Positions 8,740 to 17,650 of a stretch of 64,000 nt of DNA are shown piece after piece (positions within the stretch are counted from its first letter, which is position 1; every line of letters begins with the position of its first letter). The DNA comes from Snodgrassella sp945267035 (GTDB taxonomy: Bacteria > Pseudomonadota > Gammaproteobacteria > Burkholderiales > Neisseriaceae). Location: assembly GCF_026535915.1 (NCBI RefSeq), contig NZ_JAFNPF010000001.1, forward strand, positions 558,001 to 622,000, written 5' to 3'. A program made the translations under genes and the position numbers. The notes under the pieces were generated by a model that made no database searches, was not told the DNA's origin, and worked only from the letters and a program-made list of their open reading frames with translations.

Positions 8740-9540
8740 CTGTTCCAGTTTTAACTCTTTTGAAAGGAGAATCCGCCTTATTTAATTTGAAAATAGAAAT
8801 AGAAGAAGAGCCAAAAAACTTACCTTTGAATTTAAAGATAAAAAAGGATCAGATTATTTCACTCTTAATCTGAAAGAAATTGGAGATATGAGAAAAGGAA
8901 AATATGAAATAGCAAATTATTTTGAAATTACTTGTAAAAAAGAAAGTGATACAAAACAAATCCTGTATGTAAAAGCAGACGGAGAAATATGCGGGGCATT
9001 AAGTATACACCCGAATATTCCTGCATATCAAAAGAAAATTAAGGTAGTATTTGTGAAAGTAACTACTGATATAAATGGAGTGCCAGTAGAAGGAAGTAGT
9101 ATAGATGGAGAAAAAGAGTTTTTATACAAAATTTTAAACAGGCTTTGGTTATTTCTGATATTGTAGAAGATAAATTAGACTGTAGAGGAGATGAATTAAA
9201 AAATAAGTTTTGTACTTATGAAAAATTATAAAATGGTACTAAAGGATATATAATAACCAAAGGCACGGATAATATGGGATTTGAATTAAAAACGTATTTA
9301 GAAAATAAATTAATAGAACAGTTTAATAATAAATACGATTCTTACTATCGTTTGTATTTTATAAGTGAAGAATCAATCTGGAACGGATTTTCTAATTTTA
9401 ATTCCCAATTTGGAGTTTATTTTAAAGGCCATGAGCAAGGCACGCTTCCCCATGAAGCCATGCATGCCCTGAATCTTCCTCATACCTTTGATGGTATACA
9501 TTTTTCAGATAAATATACTTATGAAGCCTGTTAAAACAAA
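8740..9540 (+). pseudogene. Broken zinc metallopeptidase (T6SS effector-like)
   Basis: Two open frames (8888-9166 and 9274-9534) and the sequence around them join into one protein after several frameshifts. The N-terminal part is beta-rich (for example KIKVVFVKVTTDING). The C-terminal part holds HEAMHALNLPHTF, a metzincin-type HExxHxxxxxH zinc site, near 9451-9490. It lies just before a lipoprotein and a PAAR-like gene, the order expected for Bacteroidota type VI effector clusters. It is very AT-rich compared with the core genes. The metallopeptidase call rests on the zinc motif; the effector role is inference from context. Confidence 0.6.
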
Positions 9541-9641
9541 CAATTTGTTAGATTACAGTCACAAGGTAGGCATTAAAAGACATTGTACGTATTTATGGCA
9601 ATGGAATATACTTAATCCTAAAATACAAATACGCTAAAAAA

Positions 9642-10514
9642 ATGAAGAAAATATTATTTTTATTTGCTCTAGGGATGTTTATCACTTGCCAAGGGCAGGA
9701 ACAACAGAAAACGACTTTTAACCAATTAGTAACCCCAAAAAAAGACACCACCCTGATAGAAAAATTTGATTTTGATATTTATGAAAAAACCCATAAAGGA
9801 TCTGATAAATATATTTTATCCAATGGTAATACAATATTCTCTATGGTTTTTTTTAAAGATAAAATAGGCTTTCAAAGAGAAAGGCTTCCAGCTCCATCTT
9901 TTCTAACCATATACAAAGAATTTTATCCTAATGGCTTTTTAAAAAAGAAAGAAACTTATATAGGGGGGAATGTGAAAGTAGGAATTTCCCGCTATTACGA
10001 TGAACAAGGGAATCTTATTAAAGAAACAGATGAAGACCAAAAATTTGGAAAAATCAAACCCCAACAAGTATTGGAATTTTTACAGGAAAAAGGGTATATT
10101 AATCTGAAAACCGGAAAAGGACGTTTAGATAAAGATGGTCAACCTGTTTTTGAGTTAGGTTTTTATGAAGAAAACGGAAAAAAAATATGGACAATAGGTA
10201 TAATAAAAGGAAAATTGAACGATGAAACAAAAAACTTTCCAAAGTTTGGAGAACCTCCGGCTTATTTACCTAAAATTTATGTAATAGATGGAGATACGGG
10301 AGAGGTAACAATAGAGGGAGAAGAGAGTAAAGACACCATCTCGGTGTATAAAACATATAAAGGCAAAGAATATTCCCAAAAAGAATGGGAAGAATTAGAA
10401 GAAAAATTATATGAAGAATATGCACGTAAGAATAATATTTCATCAGCTAAAAATGATAAAAAAGACCCAAACGATCCAAATGGATTTACTTCCCGATTTT
10501 TATTAGATGATTAA
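9642..10514 (+). CDS. Lipoprotein with MORN/YwqK-like segment, 290 aa
   Basis: The N-terminus MKKILFLFALGMFITCQGQ is a lipoprotein signal with its lipobox at FITC, followed by QGQ, typical of Bacteroidota surface lipoproteins. A middle segment (YKEFYPNGFLKKKETYIGG, then ISRYYDEQGNLIKE) resembles the repeated strands of YwqK/MORN-type proteins. The C-terminus is highly charged (residues 220-290). The gene follows a broken metallopeptidase and precedes a PAAR-like gene by 11 bases, so an immunity or accessory role in a type VI effector cassette is plausible. No catalytic motif is visible. Base composition is far more AT-rich than the chromosomal core. Confidence 0.65.
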   Translation: MKKILFLFALGMFITCQGQEQQKTTFNQLVTPKKDTTLIEKFDFDIYEKTHKGSDKYILSNGNTIFSMVFFKDKIGFQRERLPAPSFLTIYKEFYPNGFLKKKETYIGGNVKVGISRYYDEQGNLIKETDEDQKFGKIKPQQVLEFLQEKGYINLKTGKGRLDKDGQPVFELGFYEENGKKIWTIGIIKGKLNDETKNFPKFGEPPAYLPKIYVIDGDTGEVTIEGEESKDTISVYKTYKGKEYSQKEWEELEEKLYEEYARKNNISSAKNDKKDPNDPNGFTSRFLLDD

Positions 10515-10525
10515 ATTGAAACAAA

Positions 10526-10861
10526 ATGCCACAAAAAGTAAATGAGAAAGCAGTATTACAATGCGATAAGGGAACTATTGAAACACAATTAACGGTAACA
10601 AGTCAAAATTTTTTCTATATTGAAAATAAGGCGATAGCCACAGATCGAGATAAAGAACCCAATATCAATATACATCCCTTAGGTTTGTGCAAATTAAAAC
10701 CTTTTTCCGGAGGATATCGTCCTTGCATGCCGGCACCACTTTTATGGAAGCAAACTGCGGAAAAAGATGAACTAAACGGCCATAAAATTTTATTGGATAC
10801 TTCTTTTTGTCCTTGCGCAACAGGAAGCACTATTAAAGTTGTTGATAAAGGGCAGTTGTAG
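10526..10861 (+). CDS. DUF4280 PAAR-like protein
   Basis: The 111-residue protein opens MPQKVNEKAVLQCDKGT and has the conserved cysteine pattern of the DUF4280 family (LQCDKG, GLCKLKPF, RPCMPAP, FCPCATGS). These proteins are thought to act as PAAR-like tips that load effectors on contractile secretion spikes, mainly in Bacteroidota. Here the last sense codon and the stop codon (TTG TAG) are bases of a CRISPR repeat that begins at 10855, so the insertion boundary falls inside the coding sequence. The native C-terminus may have been cut slightly short. The family call is firm; the effector partner is probably the broken metallopeptidase upstream. Confidence 0.75.
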   Translation: MPQKVNEKAVLQCDKGTIETQLTVTSQNFFYIENKAIATDRDKEPNINIHPLGLCKLKPFSGGYRPCMPAPLLWKQTAEKDELNGHKILLDTSFCPCATGSTIKVVDKGQL

Positions 10862-10890
10862 TTCCCTCTCTCACCCCGGGTTGCTATAAT
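10855..10890 (+). CRISPR. Single CRISPR repeat that closes the gene cassette
   Basis: A 36-bp repeat with one change from consensus (GGGTTGCTATAAT). It overlaps the end of the PAAR-like gene and is followed at once by the leader-like flank. With the degenerate repeat at 8697-8732 it brackets the whole cassette. Confidence 0.88.
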
Positions 10891-11280
10891 AGACCTCGCT
10901 GTAAGCCTTGTACTACGGGGCTTACAGCGTTATTTGCGCGAAAAAAAATGGATTTTTTCAGTGAAAATTGGGCTATTTTTTTCATTTTTTTCAAAAAATG
11001 CCTCAAAATGGCAGTAGCGTGTCAGTAGGGTAAATATAGCAAAATGCTGTTCAATTATAACAGTTTATGCGAATATTTACTGTTTTTATGGTCTGCTGCT
11101 TAAGTGGGGTAGATAAGATCGGTTTTGCTTGATCGGGCTTTTTTGTGATCAGGCGGTTTGCTCTGTGTGGCCATTTTGCCTCTCGACCAATAAAAATGAA
11201 TAAACACAGCAAAAAAACGGCGCTAACTCCATTTATGATTATGTGCAATCAGCTGGTAGATAAGTTCCTTTGTATCATCA
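10891..11280 (+). repeat. Array-flanking leader-like repeat, copy D (truncated)
   Basis: Matches copies A and B from the hairpin to about AATCAGCTGGTAGATAAG, then diverges. The distal 60-70 bp and the degenerate repeat that follow it elsewhere are missing, so this copy was cut, and an ankyrin-type gene relic lies beyond. Confidence 0.8.
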
Positions 11281-11452
11281 ATGCTAGGTAGACAGTAAAG
11301 CCATTATGATGGCAGTAAGCTAAAGTTGCAGAAAATTACGACCTAGCCAAAATATCGATAACAAAAATAGTAATGTTATTAATGAAAATGGTAAAAGGCA
11401 AACCGCTTTGCATTGTATTCCTTAATCTAAAAATATAACAATAGCTAGATTG

Positions 11453-11650
11453 CTTTAGAAAATGGGGGGGATGTTAATACACAAGATGCAAAGGGAAATA
11501 CGCCATTATGGACAACAATATAGAGTTCATCGGGGAATTATGATAATGTTATATTATAATATTGAGAATTTCACGCCAATAAGAATAAATTATGCAAAAT
11601 TAATATACTAGAATCTGGCCAATATTTAGCAATAATAAAATAACTGCAGC
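11453..11650 (+). pseudogene. Ankyrin-repeat gene fragment
   Basis: Conceptual translation gives an ankyrin repeat (ALENGGDVNTQDAKGNTPLW), then a stop, then shifted frames reading SSGNYDNVILYYNIENFTPI and INYAKLIY. This resembles the small ankyrin proteins often found next to contact-dependent toxins in Neisseriaceae and gut bacteria. It has several stops and no start, so it is a relic. A run of eight Gs sits at its beginning. Confidence 0.55.
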
Positions 11651-11981
11651 GGATGGATTGGTTAAATTCCTATTAAAGAAAAACTTTGCAGAATATGTTA
11701 ATTTATTAATTACGCTTTAGTGGTGTGAATCTACCGAAAAGGTTCAAATAGATGATGGAGAAATATGAGTGTTACCCCGATGCAGTCCGCGCTGTAGGTT
11801 TTGTTGATGCTATCGATTAGGTTGTTGATTGAGTATCACAAAATGTTGACGCTATGCATTTATACACTATGAGTCATAGCGATTGAGTCAGAAAAATTAG
11901 TGCAGCGTATTAATGTTACTGGCTGTACCGACATTTGAATCGTTATTATACAGTATGATTGAGAATAGTTTTTTGCAAAAT

Positions 11982-12058
11982 TGGGTGTGGCAGCGGGATT
12001 TGAACCAACCACCGTCATGCTATAAGCCGACTAGCCACTAAGCTGCTCCATCCCGCAT
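11982..12058 (-). pseudogene. Decayed initiator-tRNA-like sequence
   Basis: The minus strand reads GCGGGATGGAGCAGCTTAG, then GGTTCAAATCCCGC, close to tRNA-fMet over the acceptor, D and T arms. The anticodon stem no longer pairs and the anticodon position reads TAT instead of CAT. It is most likely a tRNA relic left by integration and excision of mobile DNA. A functional tRNA is unlikely. Confidence 0.6.
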
Positions 12059-12274
12059 CAAAGAGCTGGCTAAATAATAGAAATAAGTCCATAAAGCAAA
12101 CCTTTTAGGTTTAACTAAGCTATATATAAATATGATTAAGTAACTAGAGGCTATCTCTTTGCATAAATAACCATGTAATCTAAATTTTTTTCACTCCAGC
12201 AGTTATATTTTTAATTTATCGGCTTTTTTTTTTGTTAAAATATTTAAATAATTCATTCATTAATAGGTTTACTT

Positions 12275-12694
12275 ATGTCTAGGCAATATCATGGATCATG
12301 TTTATGTGGAAAGGTTAAATTAACGGTACCTTTTACAGATACCCAATTTAGTGCTTGTCATTGTCATACTTGTCGTCAATGGGGTGCGGGACCATTTATG
12401 TCATTAATGTATGATGGGCAAATCGTGGTTGAAGGACAAGAAAACGTCGGCGTTTATCATTCATCTCAATGGGCAGAAAGAGCATTTTGTCAGGCATGTG
12501 GTACTCACCTTTATTATCATCTGAAGGGAACACAACACTATTATCTTTCTACTTGGATTTTTGAAGATATTAACGATCTACAATTTACTTCAGAAGTATT
12601 TATTGACAAAAAACCGACTTGTTATGCCTTTGCTAATCCTACGCATAAATTGACCGAGGCGGATATATTAGCCATGGCTGCGGCTAATAAATAG
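12275..12694 (+). CDS. GFA/CENP-V family zinc protein
   Basis: The 139-residue protein belongs to the glutathione-dependent formaldehyde-activating (GFA) superfamily. Zinc ligands are visible in order: CLCG (residues 9-12), CHCHTC, and CQACGTH. This is the normal single-domain length. Members bind zinc through these cysteines; the actual substrate is usually unknown, so a formaldehyde role is not claimed. It stands alone between a tRNA relic and CRISPR array E, within an accessory region. Its base composition is moderate, and no operon partner is present. Confidence 0.85.
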   Translation: MSRQYHGSCLCGKVKLTVPFTDTQFSACHCHTCRQWGAGPFMSLMYDGQIVVEGQENVGVYHSSQWAERAFCQACGTHLYYHLKGTQHYYLSTWIFEDINDLQFTSEVFIDKKPTCYAFANPTHKLTEADILAMAAANK

Positions 12695-12827
12695 TACAAA
12701 AAGTAAATTTTTAACTTAATTATCGATCAGCAATAATTAGCCAATAACACGCATTTTTATGGTGTGGTTTTATTGGTTAATTTGACGATAAACTTATTTT
12801 TAAAAAGTGATGTTAATACATGAAACA

Positions 12828-13125
12828 GTTGTAGTTCCTTCTCTCACCCCGGGTAGCTATAATAGATAGGCATAAGACTCCAAAAATAATTGTGTTGTAG
12901 TTCCCTCTCTTACCCCGGGTAGCTATAATTTTGACAGAATAACAACCATGCCATCACACGTTGTAGTTCCCTCTCTCACTGGGTAGCTATAATAAACGTA
13001 TTTTGTGAGGTCTACGATCCCGGGTTGTAGTTCCCTCTCTCACCCCGGGTAGCTATAATGGCGGCTGAGGAGAGCGCGGCGACGGCGGTGTTGTAGTTCC
13101 CTCTCTCACCCCGGGTAGCTATAAT
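12828..13125 (+). CRISPR. CRISPR array E (5 repeats, 4 spacers)
   Basis: The repeats are at 12828-12863, 12894-12929, 12960-12993, 13024-13059 and 13090-13125, with four spacers of exactly 30 bp. The third repeat lacks two C residues in its centre; the others have zero or one change. The last spacer (13060-13089) has 24 G or C out of 30, far above the local average, as expected for foreign DNA. The array is followed by a full leader-like flank. Confidence 0.95.
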
Positions 13126-13579
13126 AGACTCCGCTGTAAGCCTTGTGGTACGGGGCTTACAGCGTAATTTATGCGCAAAAAAATGGATTTTTTCAGAGAA
13201 AATTGAGCTATTTTTGTCATTTTTTTCAAAAAATGCCTCAAAATGGCAGTAGCGTGTCAGTAGGGTGGATATGGCAAAATGCTTTTCAATTATAACAGTT
13301 TATGCGGATATTTTCTGTTTTTATGTTCTGCTGCTTAAGTGGGGCAGGTGAGATCGGTTTTGCTTGATCGGGCTTTTTTTGTGATCAGGCGGTTTTCTGT
13401 GTGTGGCTATTTTGTCTATTTTGCCCGATAAAAATGAACAGACACAAAAAAACGGTGCTCAATCCATTGGCGCTTATTTACAATCAGCTGGTTGATAAGC
13501 TGTTTTTGCAATAATGACTAGCTGGGATTTTGCGCGAGAAATCAAAGATCATTCGGCTCAAAGAGCATTAGTCTAAATC
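13126..13579 (+). repeat. Array-flanking leader-like repeat, copy E (454 bp)
   Basis: Full-length copy with a perfect terminal hairpin (CGCTGTAAGCC stem) and the GTGTCAGTAG block, the same length as copies B and G. It ends at an old degenerate repeat. Confidence 0.85.
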
Positions 13580-13660
13580 GTTGTCATTTTCACTCTATGC
13601 ACAGGCAACGATAATAGACTTCTCTGTCTGCGTTGAAGTAGGGGGACAGTTAGAGTAAAT
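13580..13660 (+). repeat. Decayed CRISPR repeat plus start of a decayed flank
   Basis: The 36 bp from 13580 start GTTGTCATTTTCACTC and end GATAAT but have lost the central CCCGGG. The next bases (AGACTTCTCTGTC, then GGGGGACAG) line up with the opening of the leader-like flank. This is an older, eroded module in which a repeat joined the flank directly. Confidence 0.6.
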
Positions 13661-14235
13661 CCGTACTGTGGCCTCTAGCCGTTCGATTACCCGTTCTGCC
13701 AGCCTCGCCAATAGGGAATGTTTTAAGATCGGACTAGAATGCATTACGCTATAGACAGGCCATATGTCCCAACGCTGAGGGCACAGAAGCGGCGTACAAT
13801 CAGCCCAAATCGGGGATAGCGGTACTATAGCATCAGTTTGACCGCTATTGGCACTATCGATAATTGGCTGTCTGACCACAGCATCGCCAGCGCGCTTGCT
13901 ATTCTGAGCGTATAAGGAGGTCAAATTCAGACGATGGTATTTAGCTGACCAAAGCGATAACATAAGCTATCGCTACGCAGTGCTTTCAGCATAAAAGTAT
14001 CCACAGCGATTACGAGTTTGATTATCTGGTTCACAAAAACTATACCGCTGTTTGTTGCGCTGGTAGCAAGGGCTGGATTTTTATTCAGTATGCTGAAATG
14101 GCCCAGCAGGGCGTTGGGTTGCTGGATTTGGGTGTGGGTGTTTCGGCAATGGGGATGATGGTCAACGGTTGCTAGACTGAAAGCATGTTCTGCATCGCGA
14201 CTATTTAGCTTTTTTAGAGCTCTGCTTTTTGGCAA
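13661..14235 (-). pseudogene. Possible LysR-type regulator relic
   Basis: Two minus-strand frames (14235 to 13927, then 13963 to about 13595) join by a frameshift. The second frame, with LSLWSAKYHRL and a later IWPVYSVMHSSPILKHSLL segment, resembles the C-terminal substrate-binding part of LysR-type regulators. No helix-turn-helix is preserved. The match is weak, so treat the family name as tentative. Confidence 0.3.
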
Positions 14236-14250
14236 TGAAATGCCTAAGTC

Positions 14251-14279
14251 AAAAAAAATCGCTTTTGAGCGATTTTTTT
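14251..14279 (-). terminator. Terminator of the iron-uptake operon
   Basis: The stem AAAAATCGC/GCGATTTTT has a short loop and runs of T on both sides, so it can act in either direction. It lies 17 bases past the receptor stop codon on the minus strand. Confidence 0.85.
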
Positions 14280-14295
14280 GGTAGCGGGCAGTAAA

Positions 14296-16560
14296 TCAGA
14301 AGTCGTAGGAGCCGGATAGATAGAATGTGCGCGGAGCCCCCAGCGACAGATTAGACAAGCGCGGCATGCCCCAATAAGCTTTATTGGTGAGATTCTTCAC
14401 TTCAGCGCGCAGTGTAAACGGATGACCGGATACTTTGGCGTTATAGCGGGCTCCCAGATTAAATAGGGTATGACCGCCCACTGATAAGGTGTTTTCCTGA
14501 TTCAGATATTGCTTGGAGACTGCGGTGGCATTGGCTGACAGGGTCACGATGCCGGCAGCGGCGTGGATATCCCATTCGGCACCCAGCTTGCCCTGAAATT
14601 TAGCCACACCGGTGGCGATGTTGCCTTCGTTGTCATGTTTGGCCAGTTTGGTCAGCTCCGGCTTGATGTAGCTGGCGCCACCCATCAAACGGACATTTTC
14701 AATCGGCGAGGCAATGAAGCTCCACTCAATCCCGCGGTTACGCTGCTGGCCGCCAGAAGTAAACATATTGGTGACCACATCGGTATAGCTGCTGGGTTTT
14801 TTGATGCTGAACAGGCTGATTGTTTGTGACAGCTTGTCGTAATCAAATTTAATCCCCAGCTCAGCCTGCTTGGTTTTATATGGCGCAAATACTTTTGGGT
14901 AGTTGTCCGCGGTAATCGGCGCCGAATCACCTTTTGTCAGCCCCTGAATATAATTACCATACAGTGATATATGCTCAGTGGCTTTAAACAGCAGTGCCGT
15001 ACCCGGTGTTAACGAATGTTTTTTATAATGGGTCATCCGTGTTTTATAGCCGGGCGTGAACATATCGCTTTTTACTTCCTGATAACGCAGACCCAGTGTC
15101 AGTTGCAGTCTTTCATCTAAAAACGACATGATATCCGCTGCACCATAGCTGGCGAGCTGTAAGGTACTGACAGAAATCGGTGTTTTGTTAAACGGCACGG
15201 TTTTGCCCCATGTGGGATGATACATATTGGTTATCCAGTCCGCACCGGCTACTCTTCGCACCCCATAATCATGTTCATCATGTTTGTAATACGTGGTATT
15301 TATTACCCACTGATGCGCCACTGGGCCGGTATTGAATTGACCCTTTAACCCCACGTCGGCAGACTTTTTATCCACATCGAAAGCCAGCTGACCGATCATT
15401 GTATTGATGGTGCCTTGGTTATCCAGTAGTACGGACGAGGTGGCGCCATTGTATTCATAGTTGGTTTTACTGCGCCCAACCGCTGCATAAGCGGTGAGGT
15501 TATCATTAAAGTCATATTCAGCCCGTATCATTGCACCGCGGTCTTTATTGCTGACATAAGACCAGTCGGGGTTGACCAGGGTTTTCGGGTTTGGTGGTGC
15601 AGGGATCTCTTTCATCTTGCCTAGATTTATCCCTCTGACTACGCCATCTACACGGTCATTTGCCATATACACATCAGCTGAAATTCTGGCTCGGTGACCA
15701 CGCCAATCCATGCCCAGTGAACCCAGCTGCGTTTTCAGATCCTGTTTTCTCACCGGTCCGGAGCCATCCTGATACACCCCGTTGACACGGATACCAAACT
15801 GTTTGTTTTGCCCGAAACGACGGCTGGCATCAATAGTGCCACCCCATTGCGAATTAGACATATAGGTTGGCGATAGTCGCAGTAGTGGTTCATCTCCGGC
15901 GCGTTTGGATACCAGATTAACCGTACCCGCCACCGAACCGGCCGGCGGCATCCCATTGAGCAGCGCGGAAGGTCCTTTCAACACCTCAATTCGTGAAAAC
16001 ATGGCCGGCGCTGTGCGATAGTAAGGGGCAATACCGAATAATCCGTTCATGGACATATCATTGGTATCTGACTGAAAACCGCGGATGTAGTAATTCTCAC
16101 TCCAACCGCCAATCGCCCCATTGGTAAACACCGAGGGGTCGGTAGCTGCGATCACGTCGGTAATATTGTGTGCCTGACTATCTTGCACGAATTTATCGGT
16201 ATAGCTCACGGTATTAAACGGTGTTTCCAACGCTGTTTTATTGCCGAGAAAACCGACACGACTGTTTTTAGACATATGTCCGCCGGGGTAAGTGGAGCTC
16301 TGTTCTGCCTCAACCACCACATCGGCCAGATTGGCAACGCCAGCTGGCTGTGCACTGGTGGCAGCGGTTTTTTTGACCGCTGCTTCAGCCTTATCTGCCA
16401 CCGGTTGGGCATACAAAGCTGGCGTATAAATTAGCATGGCACTGGCGACACTCAGCAGCAGTGCTTTTGGCGCGAAGGCAGCAGCGTGTAAGCTACAGCT
16501 AGCGTATTTTTGTGGCGCAGACAAACTATTTTGCCCGCTGTGATGCGTGTGTTTACCCAT
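14296..16560 (-). CDS. TonB-dependent siderophore receptor
   Basis: An outer-membrane beta-barrel that imports a ferric siderophore using TonB energy. The 754 residues contain a long signal sequence (to about residue 52), a TonB box region, a plug domain (NITDVIAATDPS, YIRGFQSDTNDMSMNG, RIEVLKGPSALLNGMPPAGSVAGTVNLVSK split over about residues 130-230) and a barrel ending in the outer-membrane signature SGSYDF. It resembles the FhuE/FoxA/FpvA hydroxamate group, but the substrate cannot be set from sequence. The ribosome-binding site is CAGGAGAA. It follows the binding protein by about 100 bases and closes a Fur-type operon. Confidence 0.9.
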   Translation of the reverse strand: MGKHTHHSGQNSLSAPQKYASCSLHAAAFAPKALLLSVASAMLIYTPALYAQPVADKAEAAVKKTAATSAQPAGVANLADVVVEAEQSSTYPGGHMSKNSRVGFLGNKTALETPFNTVSYTDKFVQDSQAHNITDVIAATDPSVFTNGAIGGWSENYYIRGFQSDTNDMSMNGLFGIAPYYRTAPAMFSRIEVLKGPSALLNGMPPAGSVAGTVNLVSKRAGDEPLLRLSPTYMSNSQWGGTIDASRRFGQNKQFGIRVNGVYQDGSGPVRKQDLKTQLGSLGMDWRGHRARISADVYMANDRVDGVVRGINLGKMKEIPAPPNPKTLVNPDWSYVSNKDRGAMIRAEYDFNDNLTAYAAVGRSKTNYEYNGATSSVLLDNQGTINTMIGQLAFDVDKKSADVGLKGQFNTGPVAHQWVINTTYYKHDEHDYGVRRVAGADWITNMYHPTWGKTVPFNKTPISVSTLQLASYGAADIMSFLDERLQLTLGLRYQEVKSDMFTPGYKTRMTHYKKHSLTPGTALLFKATEHISLYGNYIQGLTKGDSAPITADNYPKVFAPYKTKQAELGIKFDYDKLSQTISLFSIKKPSSYTDVVTNMFTSGGQQRNRGIEWSFIASPIENVRLMGGASYIKPELTKLAKHDNEGNIATGVAKFQGKLGAEWDIHAAAGIVTLSANATAVSKQYLNQENTLSVGGHTLFNLGARYNAKVSGHPFTLRAEVKNLTNKAYWGMPRLSNLSLGAPRTFYLSGSYDF

Positions 16561-16663
16561 CAGTTTCTCCTGAAAAGTTCAGTCTACAAAGTTGTTTAAA
16601 ATTATTGGTAGTAGTAGATTCCTGTAGCCTGATTCGGGGTAGGCTGTGTAAAGAGTATCGATA

Positions 16664-17650
16664 TTATTGATAAGCCTTGATCACATCCTGCATCAGCAGA
16701 CGCATCGATGTAGGGCTAGCGCCAGTGGTATACCAGGCATCGGCATCCACAAAAATCACCCGCTTATTCTTCCAGGCTTTGGTGGCGCGCAATAACGGAT
16801 TGGTTACCTGAGCTTCCGTAATCACTGGCTGATGTTCCATCACTGAAGTGCGATCGATGATATACAGAATGTCTGGGTCAGCCCGTTTGATAAACTCACT
16901 GGAAATCGGCTGTCCATGCAGGGTGGTGCTGGTGTCATTGCTGGCCGGTTTTACCCCCAGATCACTGAAGATAAAGCCGTAGCGAGAGTCCACCCCGTAA
17001 TGACTGAACGAGCCGTTGTTATACATGACCACCAGTGCTTTTTCCGGCCGCCCCTTGGTTACGGCGCGTACTTGGTTCACCTCCGCATCCAACTCAGCCA
17101 CTTTAGTGCGCGCCAGCTCTTCACGGTTAAAAATCTTTCCCAGTGTCAGCAAATGGTTTTTAATCGTGTCCAGATGACCGTGTACACTGTTCTTGAAATT
17201 AATTTCATAGTACAGCGTTGGTGCAATCTCACTTAGTTCCTGATAATGGTCTTGCTGGATCGGTGTCATCAGTATTAGGTCTGGTTTCAGCGTATGGATG
17301 CGCTCCATATTCGGCTGCACAATACCGCCCAAATCCGCAATGTTGTCAGAATTATTTTGGTATTTCTGCAGAAAATGCGGAATAAAATCCTTCGGCATGC
17401 CGGCAATCGGCACATTGAGTTGATCCAAAAAATCTACTTCATTCATATCCAGTGCCGCTACCCGCTGCGGCACATAATTAATTGTGGTGGTACCAAGCTG
17501 GTGTTTGATAACCAGTGGCTGGGCACGCTTCTGCTCAGGATTAGCCGGTGCCGGTGCTGCCTGCTTATCGCAACCACCTAGCGCCAGCAAAGACGTCACC
17601 GCCATTAGCCCCAGCACATTAAGCACACCTTTTCTGAGTTTTCCGTTCAT
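16664..17650 (-). CDS. Iron-siderophore ABC transporter substrate-binding lipoprotein
   Basis: A periplasmic TroA/FepB-like (cluster 8) binding protein that hands ferric siderophore to the membrane permease. The start is placed at MNGKLRKGV, whose ATG overlaps the upstream ATPase stop by four bases (ATGA). A longer frame exists but lies inside the ATPase gene. The lipobox LLALGGC is near residue 26, so it is membrane-anchored. The binding fold is seen in VPQRVAALDMNEVDFLDQL, LKPDLILMTPI and WYTTGASPTSMRLLMQDV. It resembles Neisseria FetB. 328 residues, intact. Confidence 0.88.
   Translation of the reverse strand: MNGKLRKGVLNVLGLMAVTSLLALGGCDKQAAPAPANPEQKRAQPLVIKHQLGTTTINYVPQRVAALDMNEVDFLDQLNVPIAGMPKDFIPHFLQKYQNNSDNIADLGGIVQPNMERIHTLKPDLILMTPIQQDHYQELSEIAPTLYYEINFKNSVHGHLDTIKNHLLTLGKIFNREELARTKVAELDAEVNQVRAVTKGRPEKALVVMYNNGSFSHYGVDSRYGFIFSDLGVKPASNDTSTTLHGQPISSEFIKRADPDILYIIDRTSVMEHQPVITEAQVTNPLLRATKAWKNKRVIFVDADAWYTTGASPTSMRLLMQDVIKAYQ

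Noticed and set aside
15750..15956. Minus-strand frame inside the TonB receptor gene
   Set aside because: It is an alternative frame of a clearly coding gene; no independent evidence supports it. The same holds for other short frames antiparallel to core genes.
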